Part shown: piece after piece, positions 17,395 to 24,218 of the stretch | How positions within the stretch are numbered: the first letter of the stretch is position 1 | Layout of the letters: every line of letters begins with the position of its first letter | Origin: Paenibacillus sp. MAHUQ-63 | Lineage (GTDB): Bacteria > Bacillota > Bacilli > Paenibacillales > NBRC-103111 | Reading direction: 5' to 3' | Length of the DNA: 64,000 bases | Assembly (NCBI RefSeq): GCF_028765165.1 | Contig: NZ_JARADB010000006.1 | Span: 62,001-126,000 of the forward strand | Notes under the pieces: model-generated | What the model saw: only the letters and a program-made list of their open reading frames with translations | Told to the model about the DNA's origin: nothing | Databases searched by the model: none | Made by a program: the position numbers and the translations under genes

Positions 17395-18372
17395 CTATTG
17401 CCCCAGGTTTTTCACGATATCCTCTAGGATTTTCTCCGAACCGAGGAACCCGCGGGATAAAGACCAGTCGCGGCGCTCTACCGTGAACACTTTCTTATTT
17501 GCGACAGCGTCGATTTTCTGCCAGAGCGGGTTCGTCTCCCACTGCTGAACGATCGTCTCTTTCTCCGTCGGCATCAGGAAAAGCACCTGCGGATTCGCTT
17601 CAACCAGCTGCTCCAGCGTGATTTGCGGGTAGGCGGCTGCGTTCTTCACAGGATCGGTATAGCCGAGCATGGCCAAGTAGGAACCGCTGTATGCGTGATC
17701 CGAATGAGCGAAGAAACCTTTCGGATTCACAACAGCCGGAAGTACGCGGAGGTTCGTGGAACCGAGCTTTTTCTTCAAAGTCTCGACTTTATTTTGATGC
17801 TCGGCCAGACGCTTCTTGCCTTCTTCTTCTTTGCCTACGGCTTTGGCGATAATGCCTACGTTCTTCAGCATTTGATTATAGTCCGCTTGGAAATCGTCCA
17901 GCACGAGTACAGGGGCAATCCCTTTCAGCTGAGGAATGGCATTCTTGTGTTTATTCATGTCGGCGATGATCAAATCGGGCTTCAGCGAAGCGATCAGCTC
18001 AATGTTCGGTTCATAGCGCGACCCGACGGATTTATAGGAAGCCAGCTGGCTCTTCACGGAGTCCATCAGAAGATCCGGGCTGTTGTCGTCGGCAACGCCT
18101 ACTGGCTGTACGCCTAATGTGACCAGGATGTCGGTGAAGCCGAATTCCATGGCGACGATGCGTTCCGGTTTTTTAGGCAGCTCCAATGTGCCGGCAGCGT
18201 CCTGAACGGTAATCTTGCCATCCGTCTGTGCGGCAGGCTTCTGTGTAGCTGGGGTAGGCGCGGTTGTCGCTGCAGCAGATTCCGTATTCGTTGATTTAGC
18301 GCAAGCTGCAAGGCTTAGCGCGAATACCGCGACCAGTGCGATCAGGCTAAAGCGTGAAAAAAAGTGATTCAT
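17395..18372 (-). CDS. yfmC: Iron(III)-citrate/siderophore-binding lipoprotein (YfmC-like)
   Basis: A 325-residue class III periplasmic-type binding lipoprotein. The signal ends at LAAC with lipidated Cys 24, followed by an Ala/Thr/Pro linker to about residue 50. The core has PERIVAMEFGFTDILVTLGV, SRYEPNIELIASLKPDLIIAD and HKNAIPQLKGIAPVLVLDDF, which fit the YfmC/FecB group for ferric citrate. It delivers ligand to the two permeases encoded just downstream. A Fur-box-like sequence lies directly upstream, so it should be induced by iron starvation. The AraC regulator gene upstream is a likely co-regulator. Confidence 0.87.
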   Translation of the reverse strand: MNHFFSRFSLIALVAVFALSLAACAKSTNTESAAATTAPTPATQKPAAQTDGKITVQDAAGTLELPKKPERIVAMEFGFTDILVTLGVQPVGVADDNSPDLLMDSVKSQLASYKSVGSRYEPNIELIASLKPDLIIADMNKHKNAIPQLKGIAPVLVLDDFQADYNQMLKNVGIIAKAVGKEEEGKKRLAEHQNKVETLKKKLGSTNLRVLPAVVNPKGFFAHSDHAYSGSYLAMLGYTDPVKNAAAYPQITLEQLVEANPQVLFLMPTEKETIVQQWETNPLWQKIDAVANKKVFTVERRDWSLSRGFLGSEKILEDIVKNLGQ

Positions 18373-18388
18373 TTGTTCTATTCCCCCG

Positions 18389-18409
18389 TGACAATGATTA
18401 TTATTCTCA
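18389..18409 (-). promoter_or_regulatory. Fur box upstream of the YfmCDE-type operon
   Basis: TGACAATGATTATTATTCTCA on the plus strand contains two overlapping 7-1-7 Fur half-site arrangements with a few mismatches from TGATAATNATTATCA. It lies 17 bases before the lipoprotein start. Confidence 0.7.
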
Positions 18410-18437
18410 TTTGAAATGATACTCCCAAAACGAAAGA

Positions 18438-18473
18438 AGGGACATGTCTGATATGCAGAATCGACATGTCCCT
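18438..18473 (-). terminator. Hairpin between the AraC gene and the iron operon
   Basis: A perfect 11-bp inverted repeat AGGGACATGTC/GACATGTCCCT just after the AraC stop; on the minus strand it is followed by TTCTTTCGTTTT. It is a likely terminator, so the regulator and transporter are separate units. Confidence 0.6.
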
Positions 18474-18482
18474 AAGTTAGAT

Positions 18483-19280
18483 TTAATTGCGACCGGCGAG
18501 AAATTCGGATGGCGTGGTACCGGTTTTTTTCTTGAATACTTTGCTGAAGTGGAAATAATCGACGAAACCGACGCGTCCGGCGACTTCCTTGGCGAGCATA
18601 TCGGTTTGCAGGAACATTTGCTTCGCTTTCTCGATGCGCAGTGTGTACAAGTAGTTCATCATCGTCATCCCGGTCCGTTTCTTGAAAAGCACGGTGAAAT
18701 AACCGACACTCATGCCCGCTCGCCTGGCTAACATCGGCAGTGTAAGCTCCAGCATGTAGTGCTCGTTCATATAGGAAAGAATCTCTTCAACGGCTTCCAG
18801 GGAGGACTTCTTGTCCTGAGTCAAATGAGATTCATATAAATAAATGAAAAGAATGCGCTCCAGCATCATACGCTTACGAAATGTATGAGCGGCCTCTTCC
18901 TCCGCCGTTAGCGGGTGGAGGTCTTGCGTCGTACGCAGCAGCTCGTCGAGCATATATAATATTTTGATCTCACTCACCGTTGTGAGAGGGCCGTGCAAGG
19001 ACCAGCTATGGTCCTCGGGAAACATGCTGTACGTCATAATGACGTATTCGGCGGGTTTCGTTCTTGGAACGTGGATATGATAAGGCCCATGGTCGGGATG
19101 ACAAGCATACCCTTGCGAGCATATGTAAGATTCCTCATCGCGCTTATGTATGGTGATATGGCCACGGCGAACGATAATCAGGCGGTAGGTGCCGGCCGGG
19201 CACTCCAACGAGAGAGAGGCGGAGCTCGTTTCGATCTCTTGGATGAGAGGGACGAGAGGAATGAGTTGTTGAAAATTCAT
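18483..19280 (-). CDS. AraC-family transcriptional regulator near the iron operon
   Basis: A 265-residue regulator with an N-terminal cupin-like ligand domain (residues 1-150, with CHPDHGPYHIHVP) and two C-terminal HTH motifs (about 165-262), including MLARRAGMSVGYFTVLFKK and the family signature VGFVDYFHFSKVFKKKTG. Its position directly upstream of and in line with the yfmCDE-type operon suggests that it activates iron uptake in response to the loaded siderophore or to citrate, as AraC regulators such as Btr do in Bacillus. Unlike Btr it has no fused binding-protein domain. GAAAGGATCC precedes the ATG. Confidence 0.85.
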   Translation of the reverse strand: MNFQQLIPLVPLIQEIETSSASLSLECPAGTYRLIIVRRGHITIHKRDEESYICSQGYACHPDHGPYHIHVPRTKPAEYVIMTYSMFPEDHSWSLHGPLTTVSEIKILYMLDELLRTTQDLHPLTAEEEAAHTFRKRMMLERILFIYLYESHLTQDKKSSLEAVEEILSYMNEHYMLELTLPMLARRAGMSVGYFTVLFKKRTGMTMMNYLYTLRIEKAKQMFLQTDMLAKEVAGRVGFVDYFHFSKVFKKKTGTTPSEFLAGRN

Positions 19281-19372
19281 CGTGAAGGATCCTTTCCATC
19301 CAGAGTCAGCTTATTTATTGATAGTGACATAGAACGGCCTTCGCAACAAGGAAAAAAACATGGAAACGCTGC

Positions 19373-19408
19373 AAAAGAGCCAAGCGGTTTATGCGCTTGG
19401 CTCTTTTG
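19373..19408 (-). terminator. Terminator of the 92-residue protein gene
   Basis: AGAGCCAAGCG and CGCTTGGCTCT pair perfectly around a short loop, with A and T runs on the two sides. It serves the minus-strand gene ending at 19416. Confidence 0.8.
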
Positions 19409-19415
19409 TTTCATT

Positions 19416-19694
19416 CTATAAGGCGTAGACGCTACGCATAATAATTTCCGGCAGCTCGGCATGGTGAGCTTGGTACTGCTCAGGCGTAATGCTGCCGCTG
19501 AAGAGCCGCTCCTGGAGCTGCTCGGTCAGCTCTGCGAGCTGGAGATCGATCACTTTCTGGACATCGACATGATTGGCTTGAGCGATATCAGCCAGTGATC
19601 GCCCATTATATTGGGCGTTATAAATTTCGTCCTCGGATACTAGTCCGAGCAGATGCAGCAGGTCGTTTTGGGAGGATATGAAATTTTGGCTCAT
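19416..19694 (-). CDS. Small helical protein with a repeat module common in Firmicutes exported proteins
   Basis: A 92-residue, signal-less protein. From residue 32 it has the pattern GRSLADIAQANHVDVQKVID, then a charged helix and GSITPEQYQAHHAELPEII. This x-LADIAxxxGVxxxxV...GxITxEQ module recurs in many uncharacterised Firmicute proteins, often in exported ones, and is otherwise unexplained. Start choice: the ATG at 19694 has GGTGG 9 bases upstream; the longer ORF beginning at 19754 adds a Trp/Cys-rich stretch that looks like read-through of non-coding DNA. Function unknown. Confidence 0.65.
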   Translation of the reverse strand: MSQNFISSQNDLLHLLGLVSEDEIYNAQYNGRSLADIAQANHVDVQKVIDLQLAELTEQLQERLFSGSITPEQYQAHHAELPEIIMRSVYAL

Positions 19695-19975
19695 ACTGGA
19701 TAACCACCATAAGATGAATATTATGCACGGGCAGTCCGTTCGGACTGACGGCATGGCCCCTAAGGTCTTGTTTCATTATATGCAAGAGTTCGCCGATTGG
19801 TATGGGGACTTATCTTATTACACCAAATGTGCGGAGATGAAACAGAGTGGTGTCTGCCCGCCGAGGAGACGGCCTGCCGGGTCGCATCAAGCCTGCAGGC
19901 GGCATCGGCGGGTCCGGCGGCACCGGCTAACGGACACAGCGGTCCTTATTCACCGGATCTGGGCCGCCTTGCCTG

Positions 19976-20062
19976 TCTAACGGACACCACAGCCGCTATT
20001 TGCTCATTTCGGCGAGTTCTTCGCCTCACAATCGGCAAATAAGCGCACTGGTGTCCGTTAGA
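19976..20062. repeat. Dispersed palindromic repeat, copy 1
   Basis: Ends TCTAACGGACACCA and TGGTGTCCGTTAGA are perfect inverted repeats of 14 bases; inside them are CCGCTATTTGC and GCAAATAAGCGC. A half copy starting CTAACGGACACAG lies at 19927, and another ending AGTCCGTTAG at about 20111. Confidence 0.85.
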
Positions 20063-20263
20063 TCAGCGGCGAGGCCGTACTCGCCGAAATAACGGCCGTG
20101 CAGTCCGTTAGCCGGCTCTCTCCCTGGCGGGGCGCGGCGCTTGGTGGCGGCAGCTCCGCTAGGAGACGGCCTGCCGGGTCGCATCAAGCCTGCAGGCGCA
20201 ACACCGGCGGTCGGCTAACGGACACAGAGGCCCTTATTCACCGGATCTGGGCCGCCTTGCCTG

Positions 20264-20350
20264 TCTAACGGACACCACAGCCGCTATTTGCCCATTTCGG
20301 CGAGTTTTTCGCCTCACAATCGGCAAATAAGCGCACTGGTGTCCGTTAGA
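20264..20350. repeat. Dispersed palindromic repeat, copy 2
   Basis: The same 14-base perfect terminal inverted repeats as copy 1, because both lie within the 297-base tandem units. A half copy starts at about 20215. Confidence 0.85.
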
Positions 20351-20617
20351 TCAGCGGCGAGGCCGCATTCGCTGAAATAACGGCCTTGCAGTCCGGTAGC
20401 CAGCCCTCTCCCGACGGGGCGCGGCGCCACTGGCGGCTGCTCCGCGGAGGAGCACGGCTGCGGTCACTTTTCGACAAGTTCTGGTACGAAAGTATACCTT
20501 CTTCCTTATCCGATCGTAGCAGAAATAAATTACTCTTGCGTATGAAGTCACAAAACGGATGGCGGGATACAATTGGTTTGTAAGCAAGAGCTGAACAAGA
20601 AGGAGGCAAGCAGCACG

Positions 20618-21079
20618 ATGATCCGTTTGAAACGAAAAGTGATAACTGTTTCATTGAGCCTCTCGACTTTCCTCGTCATGGGTACGGCCTATGCGTACTC
20701 CGATGCAGGCATACCGCTGCAGAATTGGTACAAAGCTAGCTTTCAACAGGGGAAGAATGAAGTGAACACCAATGCCTTGCTTGGTTTGAACGAAGCGGAC
20801 CATAGCCTGAGAACAGCGGCGAATGCGACGGTCTTCACGGCCAAGGCCAGCCTCAAGCAAGTGCAGGTTGACACGATCGGCCAATCTACGGAACGCATTG
20901 ACGCGGTCAATCGACAATATGCGAGCCAAATTGATGCCGTTGCGTCTGAGATTGCGGAAACGGAAGCGCCCGATCGCTTCAATCAGTATGTCAGTACCGC
21001 AAACGGCGAGATTGAAAGTGAGATCGATCAATATGCCGTGGACGTGCTCCGGGAATTATCGGAAAAGCTGGGTAAGTAG
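20618..21079 (+). CDS. Exported helical protein 1 of the DAGxxLQxWY trio
   Basis: A 153-residue protein with a clear signal peptide (basic MIRLKRKV, hydrophobic core, MGTAYA before the likely cut near residue 27). The mature chain starts YSDAGIPLQNWYKASFQQGK and is then nearly all alpha-helix, with no Cys. The start is set by AAGGAGG at 20600-20606; an upstream extension to 20573 is not supported. The motif right after the cleavage site recurs in the next two genes. There is no known domain that I recognise. The trio sits in the same orientation, with 61 and 69 bases between genes, followed by a signal peptidase I gene. Confidence 0.8.
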   Translation: MIRLKRKVITVSLSLSTFLVMGTAYAYSDAGIPLQNWYKASFQQGKNEVNTNALLGLNEADHSLRTAANATVFTAKASLKQVQVDTIGQSTERIDAVNRQYASQIDAVASEIAETEAPDRFNQYVSTANGEIESEIDQYAVDVLRELSEKLGK

Positions 21080-21140
21080 TCAGTCATTGTGAGTTATGGG
21101 TCACCAAATACAAAACTAATTTAAGGGAGATTGATGAACG

Positions 21141-21911
21141 ATGAAAGCATTGAAAAGTAAATTGGCAATTGGTGTTATCACAACAGGTTTGGTAGCAGGT
21201 ATGGGGACGGCATTCGCTGCGACAGACGCTGGCGGACAACTGCAAAGCTGGTACAACAGCGCAACGAAGGTAACGAAAGCACTCGTAGCCGGCGACGTTG
21301 CAAGCTTCGTAGCTTCGAACAAAGATAAATTGGTTGAAGACTACAACACAATCAACAAAACGGCTGTGAACGATGTGAAAACAGCGGGTACGACTGAAAC
21401 GACTCGTGCTAACACAGGCATTAACAACCAACTGAGCAGCTACAGCAACCAACTCGATACAACAAAAGGTGCTATTGCTGGAGCAATGCCGGCTGAGTAC
21501 GACAAAGTTGTAAGTGATGCAAACAAAATCAACAACACGGCTGTGGAAGTTTTAGGCGCTCTTGGTAAGCTCGATATTGCTAAAGATGTTAACAACCAAG
21601 GGAAATCCTCGCTGAAAAGCGTAGATACAGATGTAACTGCAACTAAATCCGCTGCAGCTACTGCATTGACAAGCAAAATTGAAGCGACAAAAGCAGATTT
21701 GAATAAATTGCTTGCTGATGAAAGAACGGCCGCTTCCCAAGAAATCAAAGATAACTTGACTGCCAAAATCACAGCTAAGCTAGCCGAGCTTCAGAAGCTT
21801 GCTGATGAACTGGAAGCAACTAACGTGAAAGCAATTACGGACAAAGGCGCTTCCATTGAGACTGCAAGCAAAGCAGAATTGGAAACAATCGTTCTTAACG
21901 GCTTGAAATAA
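21141..21911 (+). CDS. Exported helical protein 2 of the DAGxxLQxWY trio
   Basis: A 256-residue protein with a signal peptide ending GMGTAFA and a mature start ATDAGGQLQSWYNSATK. The remainder is low-complexity, Ala/Thr/Lys/Asp-rich alpha-helix with heptad-like repeats and no Cys, Trp after the motif, or enzymatic site. Codon choice differs from the flanking genes: AAC, AAA, GCT, ACT and GAA dominate, as in strongly expressed Firmicute genes, so this is probably the abundant member. GGGAGA precedes the start. A GC-rich hairpin follows its stop. Function unknown; a structural or surface role is inferred. Confidence 0.82.
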   Translation: MKALKSKLAIGVITTGLVAGMGTAFAATDAGGQLQSWYNSATKVTKALVAGDVASFVASNKDKLVEDYNTINKTAVNDVKTAGTTETTRANTGINNQLSSYSNQLDTTKGAIAGAMPAEYDKVVSDANKINNTAVEVLGALGKLDIAKDVNNQGKSSLKSVDTDVTATKSAAATALTSKIEATKADLNKLLADERTAASQEIKDNLTAKITAKLAELQKLADELEATNVKAITDKGASIETASKAELETIVLNGLK

Positions 21912-21927
21912 TTCTACTAAGCGGACG

Positions 21928-21945
21928 GGCCCCGGTTACGGGGCC
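21928..21945 (+). terminator. GC-rich hairpin after exported protein 2
   Basis: GGCCCCG (21928-21934) pairs with CGGGGCC (21939-21945) over a GTTA loop. The following bases are only moderately T-rich, so it is probably a partial terminator or mRNA 3' stabiliser that sets expression ratios in the trio. Confidence 0.5.
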
Positions 21946-21980
21946 TTACGCTTACTTTAAGAAGAGGGAGGAATCGCAAG

Positions 21981-22718
21981 ATGAAGAAATCGGATAGACG
22001 GAGCAGCTTGAAACCGAAGCGGATCGTCGCAGCTGGAATTGTTTCTTTAACGGTCGTCCTGTCGGCTTCCGCCGGAGTATCCTATGCGGATATCGATGTA
22101 GCCGGCGTTATGGCTTCGTGGTTTAACAAGAAGACAGAGCAGGTCATCCAAGGATTGGATGCATCTATGAAGTCGGAGACTGATGCACAGAAAGAACTCT
22201 TGAAGAAAGAATTGCAGCTTCGACTTGAAGCATCCACGCGAAGCCTCGAATCCTTCACGGATGAACAGAAACGGCTTCATCTGCAGGCTCTGGGACAATA
22301 CGCCCAAAGCTTGCTGGCTAGCACGGACATTAAGACCGAACAGGATCGTGCACAAATTATGAATAAGCTGCAGACGATTCTTGACAGCGCCAAGGATGCC
22401 ATGGACACACTGGCGGATAGCTATGTGCCGCCTGCAATGGTATTCGCACCGGCAGCACCGGTCATCATTGCCCCGCCAAGCGTGCCTGCACAGCCCGCAC
22501 CTGGCATTCCGTCGCCGGCAGCACCAGCGCCAGCGAATCCGCAGCCTGCGGCACCGGCACCAGCAACACCAGCAGGGTCAGCACCAGCAGCACCGGCAAC
22601 ACCAGCAGCACCGGCTCCTGCGGGACCCGCGCCCGGCTTGCCCGCAGCGCCTGAAGCGAATCCGGCTCCGCCTGCGGCACATCAGCCGACAGTGAGCGAT
22701 GATGTGTACGGACGTTAG
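21981..22718 (+). CDS. Exported helical protein 3 of the trio, with an Ala/Pro-rich tail
   Basis: A 245-residue protein. A signal peptide ends near SAGVSYA, and the mature chain begins DIDVAGVMASWFNKKTEQ, a looser form of the motif in the two genes upstream. Residues 45-145 are a charged helical domain. From about residue 150 to the end there are some 90 residues of Ala, Pro and Gly with PAAPAPA-type repeats, the kind of extended stalk often used to cross the cell wall. It has no LPXTG or SLH anchor. AGAGGGAGG stands before the ATG. Function unknown. Confidence 0.8.
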   Translation: MKKSDRRSSLKPKRIVAAGIVSLTVVLSASAGVSYADIDVAGVMASWFNKKTEQVIQGLDASMKSETDAQKELLKKELQLRLEASTRSLESFTDEQKRLHLQALGQYAQSLLASTDIKTEQDRAQIMNKLQTILDSAKDAMDTLADSYVPPAMVFAPAAPVIIAPPSVPAQPAPGIPSPAAPAPANPQPAAPAPATPAGSAPAAPATPAAPAPAGPAPGLPAAPEANPAPPAAHQPTVSDDVYGR

Positions 22719-22806
22719 TCTGCGGCTGGCGTTCATACAGTTACAAGCAGTTACAAGCAGCAGGACATGTAGTAGCAGTTAAGAGCGATGAAGGTGGGAA
22801 TTCGTA

Positions 22807-23370
22807 ATGACGGAAGAAGTTGTGGAACCTAGAAAGCAGCCTGTGAATAAACAAAAGAGCGAATTCTGGGGTTGGGTACGGTTCATATTGCTGCTTGGAT
22901 TGGCCTATATATTGATCAATAATATGATCGGACTGACCCGGGTTTCCGGAAATTCCATGAATCCCACTTTGCAGAACGGCAACATTTTGCTCATGAATAA
23001 GCTTTCTTTATTTTTCTCGAAGCCGGAGTACGGCGACGTGGTGGTCATTAAGGATGACCGGATGGGCGGCATCAGCATCATCAAACGCGTCATCGCCGTA
23101 GAAGGCGATAGCGTATTCATCCGTGACGGCGTGATCTATGTGAACCAAACGCCGCTGCCTGAGCTGTATACGGCGGGGAAATCCGAGGACATGGACGTGG
23201 TTAACGTACCAAGCGGCCATCTGTTCGTCGTCGGCGATAACCGCAATTTGGGGGAAAGCAAGGACAGCAGAGATCCGGCGCTAGGTCCCGTTCATATTCG
23301 TGATGTTAAGGGCTACGCCTTGTTTTCTTTGTTCCCGATGCATAAGATCGCGGAACCGCTCGACCTCTAA
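22807..23370 (+). CDS. lepB: Type I signal peptidase
   Basis: A 187-residue membrane serine protease that removes signal peptides. One N-terminal TM helix (about 21-42) is followed by the catalytic Ser 50 in SGNSMNPTL, the general-base Lys 93 in IIKRVIAVEGD, and the box GDNRNLGESKDSR. It is of the bacterial Ser/Lys type, not the SipW/archaeal Ser/His type. It begins 88 bases after the exported-protein trio with no strong terminator between, so a dedicated role in processing those products is plausible but unproven; it may equally be a general sipS/sipT-like enzyme. AGGTGGG precedes the ATG. Confidence 0.92.
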   Translation: MTEEVVEPRKQPVNKQKSEFWGWVRFILLLGLAYILINNMIGLTRVSGNSMNPTLQNGNILLMNKLSLFFSKPEYGDVVVIKDDRMGGISIIKRVIAVEGDSVFIRDGVIYVNQTPLPELYTAGKSEDMDVVNVPSGHLFVVGDNRNLGESKDSRDPALGPVHIRDVKGYALFSLFPMHKIAEPLDL

Positions 23371-23376
23371 AGTGAG

Positions 23377-23408
23377 AAAGATCCGGCGGGTATTCCCGGC
23401 GGATCTTT
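23377..23408. terminator. Bidirectional terminator between lepB and the LuxR-type regulator
   Basis: AAAGATCCG (23377-23385) pairs perfectly with CGGATCTTT (23400-23408) between convergent genes. Confidence 0.8.
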
Positions 23409-23420
23409 CGTGTATGATGG

Positions 23421-24065
23421 CTATCGCTGCATTTCGAATTGGACAAGTCCTTTGGATAAGGCGTACAGAGCGGCCTGTGTCCGGTCGGCCAGCTCCAGCT
23501 TGGCCAGCACCTGACTGACATGCTTCTTCACGGTGAACTCTGTGATGTAGAGGGCGTTCGCAATCTCCTTGTTGGAGCGCCCCCTTCCGAGCGACATGAG
23601 CACTTCCAGCTCTTTGGGCGTCAACTCGGACAGATCGGCTTCCTCCTTGCCGGACTTGTCACCCATCATGGAGCCCATCAACACGGGATCGTAATACTTC
23701 CGGCCGCGCGCGACGGCTTCAACCGCATATAGCAGATCTTCAGGGAATGCTTCTTTCAGGCAAACGCCTTCAATCTGCATGGATTGTGCAAGCTGAAGCT
23801 CACTGCGTGTAATCGATGAAGTGAGTATCATATATTTGCAAGCATGACCTCTCTTACGAGCCTCTTGGATGAAGTCCAAACCGTTACCGTTCCCCAAATT
23901 TAAGTCTACGAGCACAAGGTCCGGGCATGTCTGACCAAGCAGCCGTAGAGCCTCCTGTGCATTCGCCGCTTCCCCGACAACGTGCATCGATTGTCCCGAT
24001 GAAATAACCGTACTGATGCCTTTGCGGACAAGGGGATGGTCATCAAGAATGATCATATTAATCAA
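23421..24065 (-). CDS. NarL/LuxR-type response regulator
   Basis: A 214-residue two-domain regulator: receiver (residues 1-120) with acidic pair LDDH and phospho-acceptor Asp 54 in LVLVDLNLG, and a C-terminal LuxR HTH containing LTPKELEVLMSLGRGRSNKEIA and TVKKHVSQVLAKL. The conserved Lys is present in CLKEAFP. The start is TTG at 24065, 7 bases after GGAGGG; the next ATG at 24056 is too far from that site. It is divergent from the kinase gene at 24219, with a shared 150-base region between, so the pair probably works together although the kinase also has its own downstream receiver. Confidence 0.9.
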   Translation of the reverse strand: MINMIILDDHPLVRKGISTVISSGQSMHVVGEAANAQEALRLLGQTCPDLVLVDLNLGNGNGLDFIQEARKRGHACKYMILTSSITRSELQLAQSMQIEGVCLKEAFPEDLLYAVEAVARGRKYYDPVLMGSMMGDKSGKEEADLSELTPKELEVLMSLGRGRSNKEIANALYITEFTVKKHVSQVLAKLELADRTQAALYALSKGLVQFEMQR

Positions 24066-24107
24066 ATGAGTTCCCTCCAAATGGTTAGGATCTATGATAT
24101 ACTGAAA

Positions 24108-24123
24108 TAGGTACAATTACCTA
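24108..24123. promoter_or_regulatory. Inverted repeat in the divergent regulator/kinase promoter region
   Basis: TAGGTA-CAAT-TACCTA is a 6-bp inverted repeat with a 4-base spacer, placed between the divergent genes, where an autoregulatory response-regulator site would be expected. Confidence 0.35.
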
Positions 24124-24218
24124 GTACTATATGCCTATGTTTAATTGGCTTGCTTCATTGTATAACAAAAAACGACGAAAAACCATTAAGAATTCATAAA
24201 GTTTAGGAGCAGTTCAAC

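Larger units (their letters stand above)
19864..20450. repeat. Two tandem 297-base direct repeats
   Basis: Unit 1 begins at 19864 and unit 2 at 20161, both starting AGGAGACGGCCTGCCGGGTC and ending in a GGGGCGCGGCGC-containing segment. The units are nearly identical in their central 200 bases and diverge at scattered positions, pointing to an older duplication. Confidence 0.85.
19695..20617. other. Gene-free repeat region upstream of the exported-protein island
   Basis: This 920-base gap has no ORF with a good ribosome site or protein-like composition. It contains a tandem 297-base duplication (19864-20450), and within each unit a copy of the dispersed palindromic repeat plus partial copies. 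The last 150 bases should hold the promoter of the first exported-protein gene; GATACAATT near 20567-20575 is a possible -10 region but the -35 is weak. Confidence 0.7.

Noticed and set aside
22381-22695. Alternative frame rich in Gln/His inside exported protein 3
   Set aside because: Produced by the Ala/Pro-coding repeat read in another frame; the main frame has a signal peptide and RBS.
20618-23370. TasA/SipW-type biofilm fibre operon
   Set aside because: The signal peptidase has the bacterial Ser/Lys dyad rather than the SipW Ser/His type, and the exported proteins are all-helical without TasA/camelysin features.
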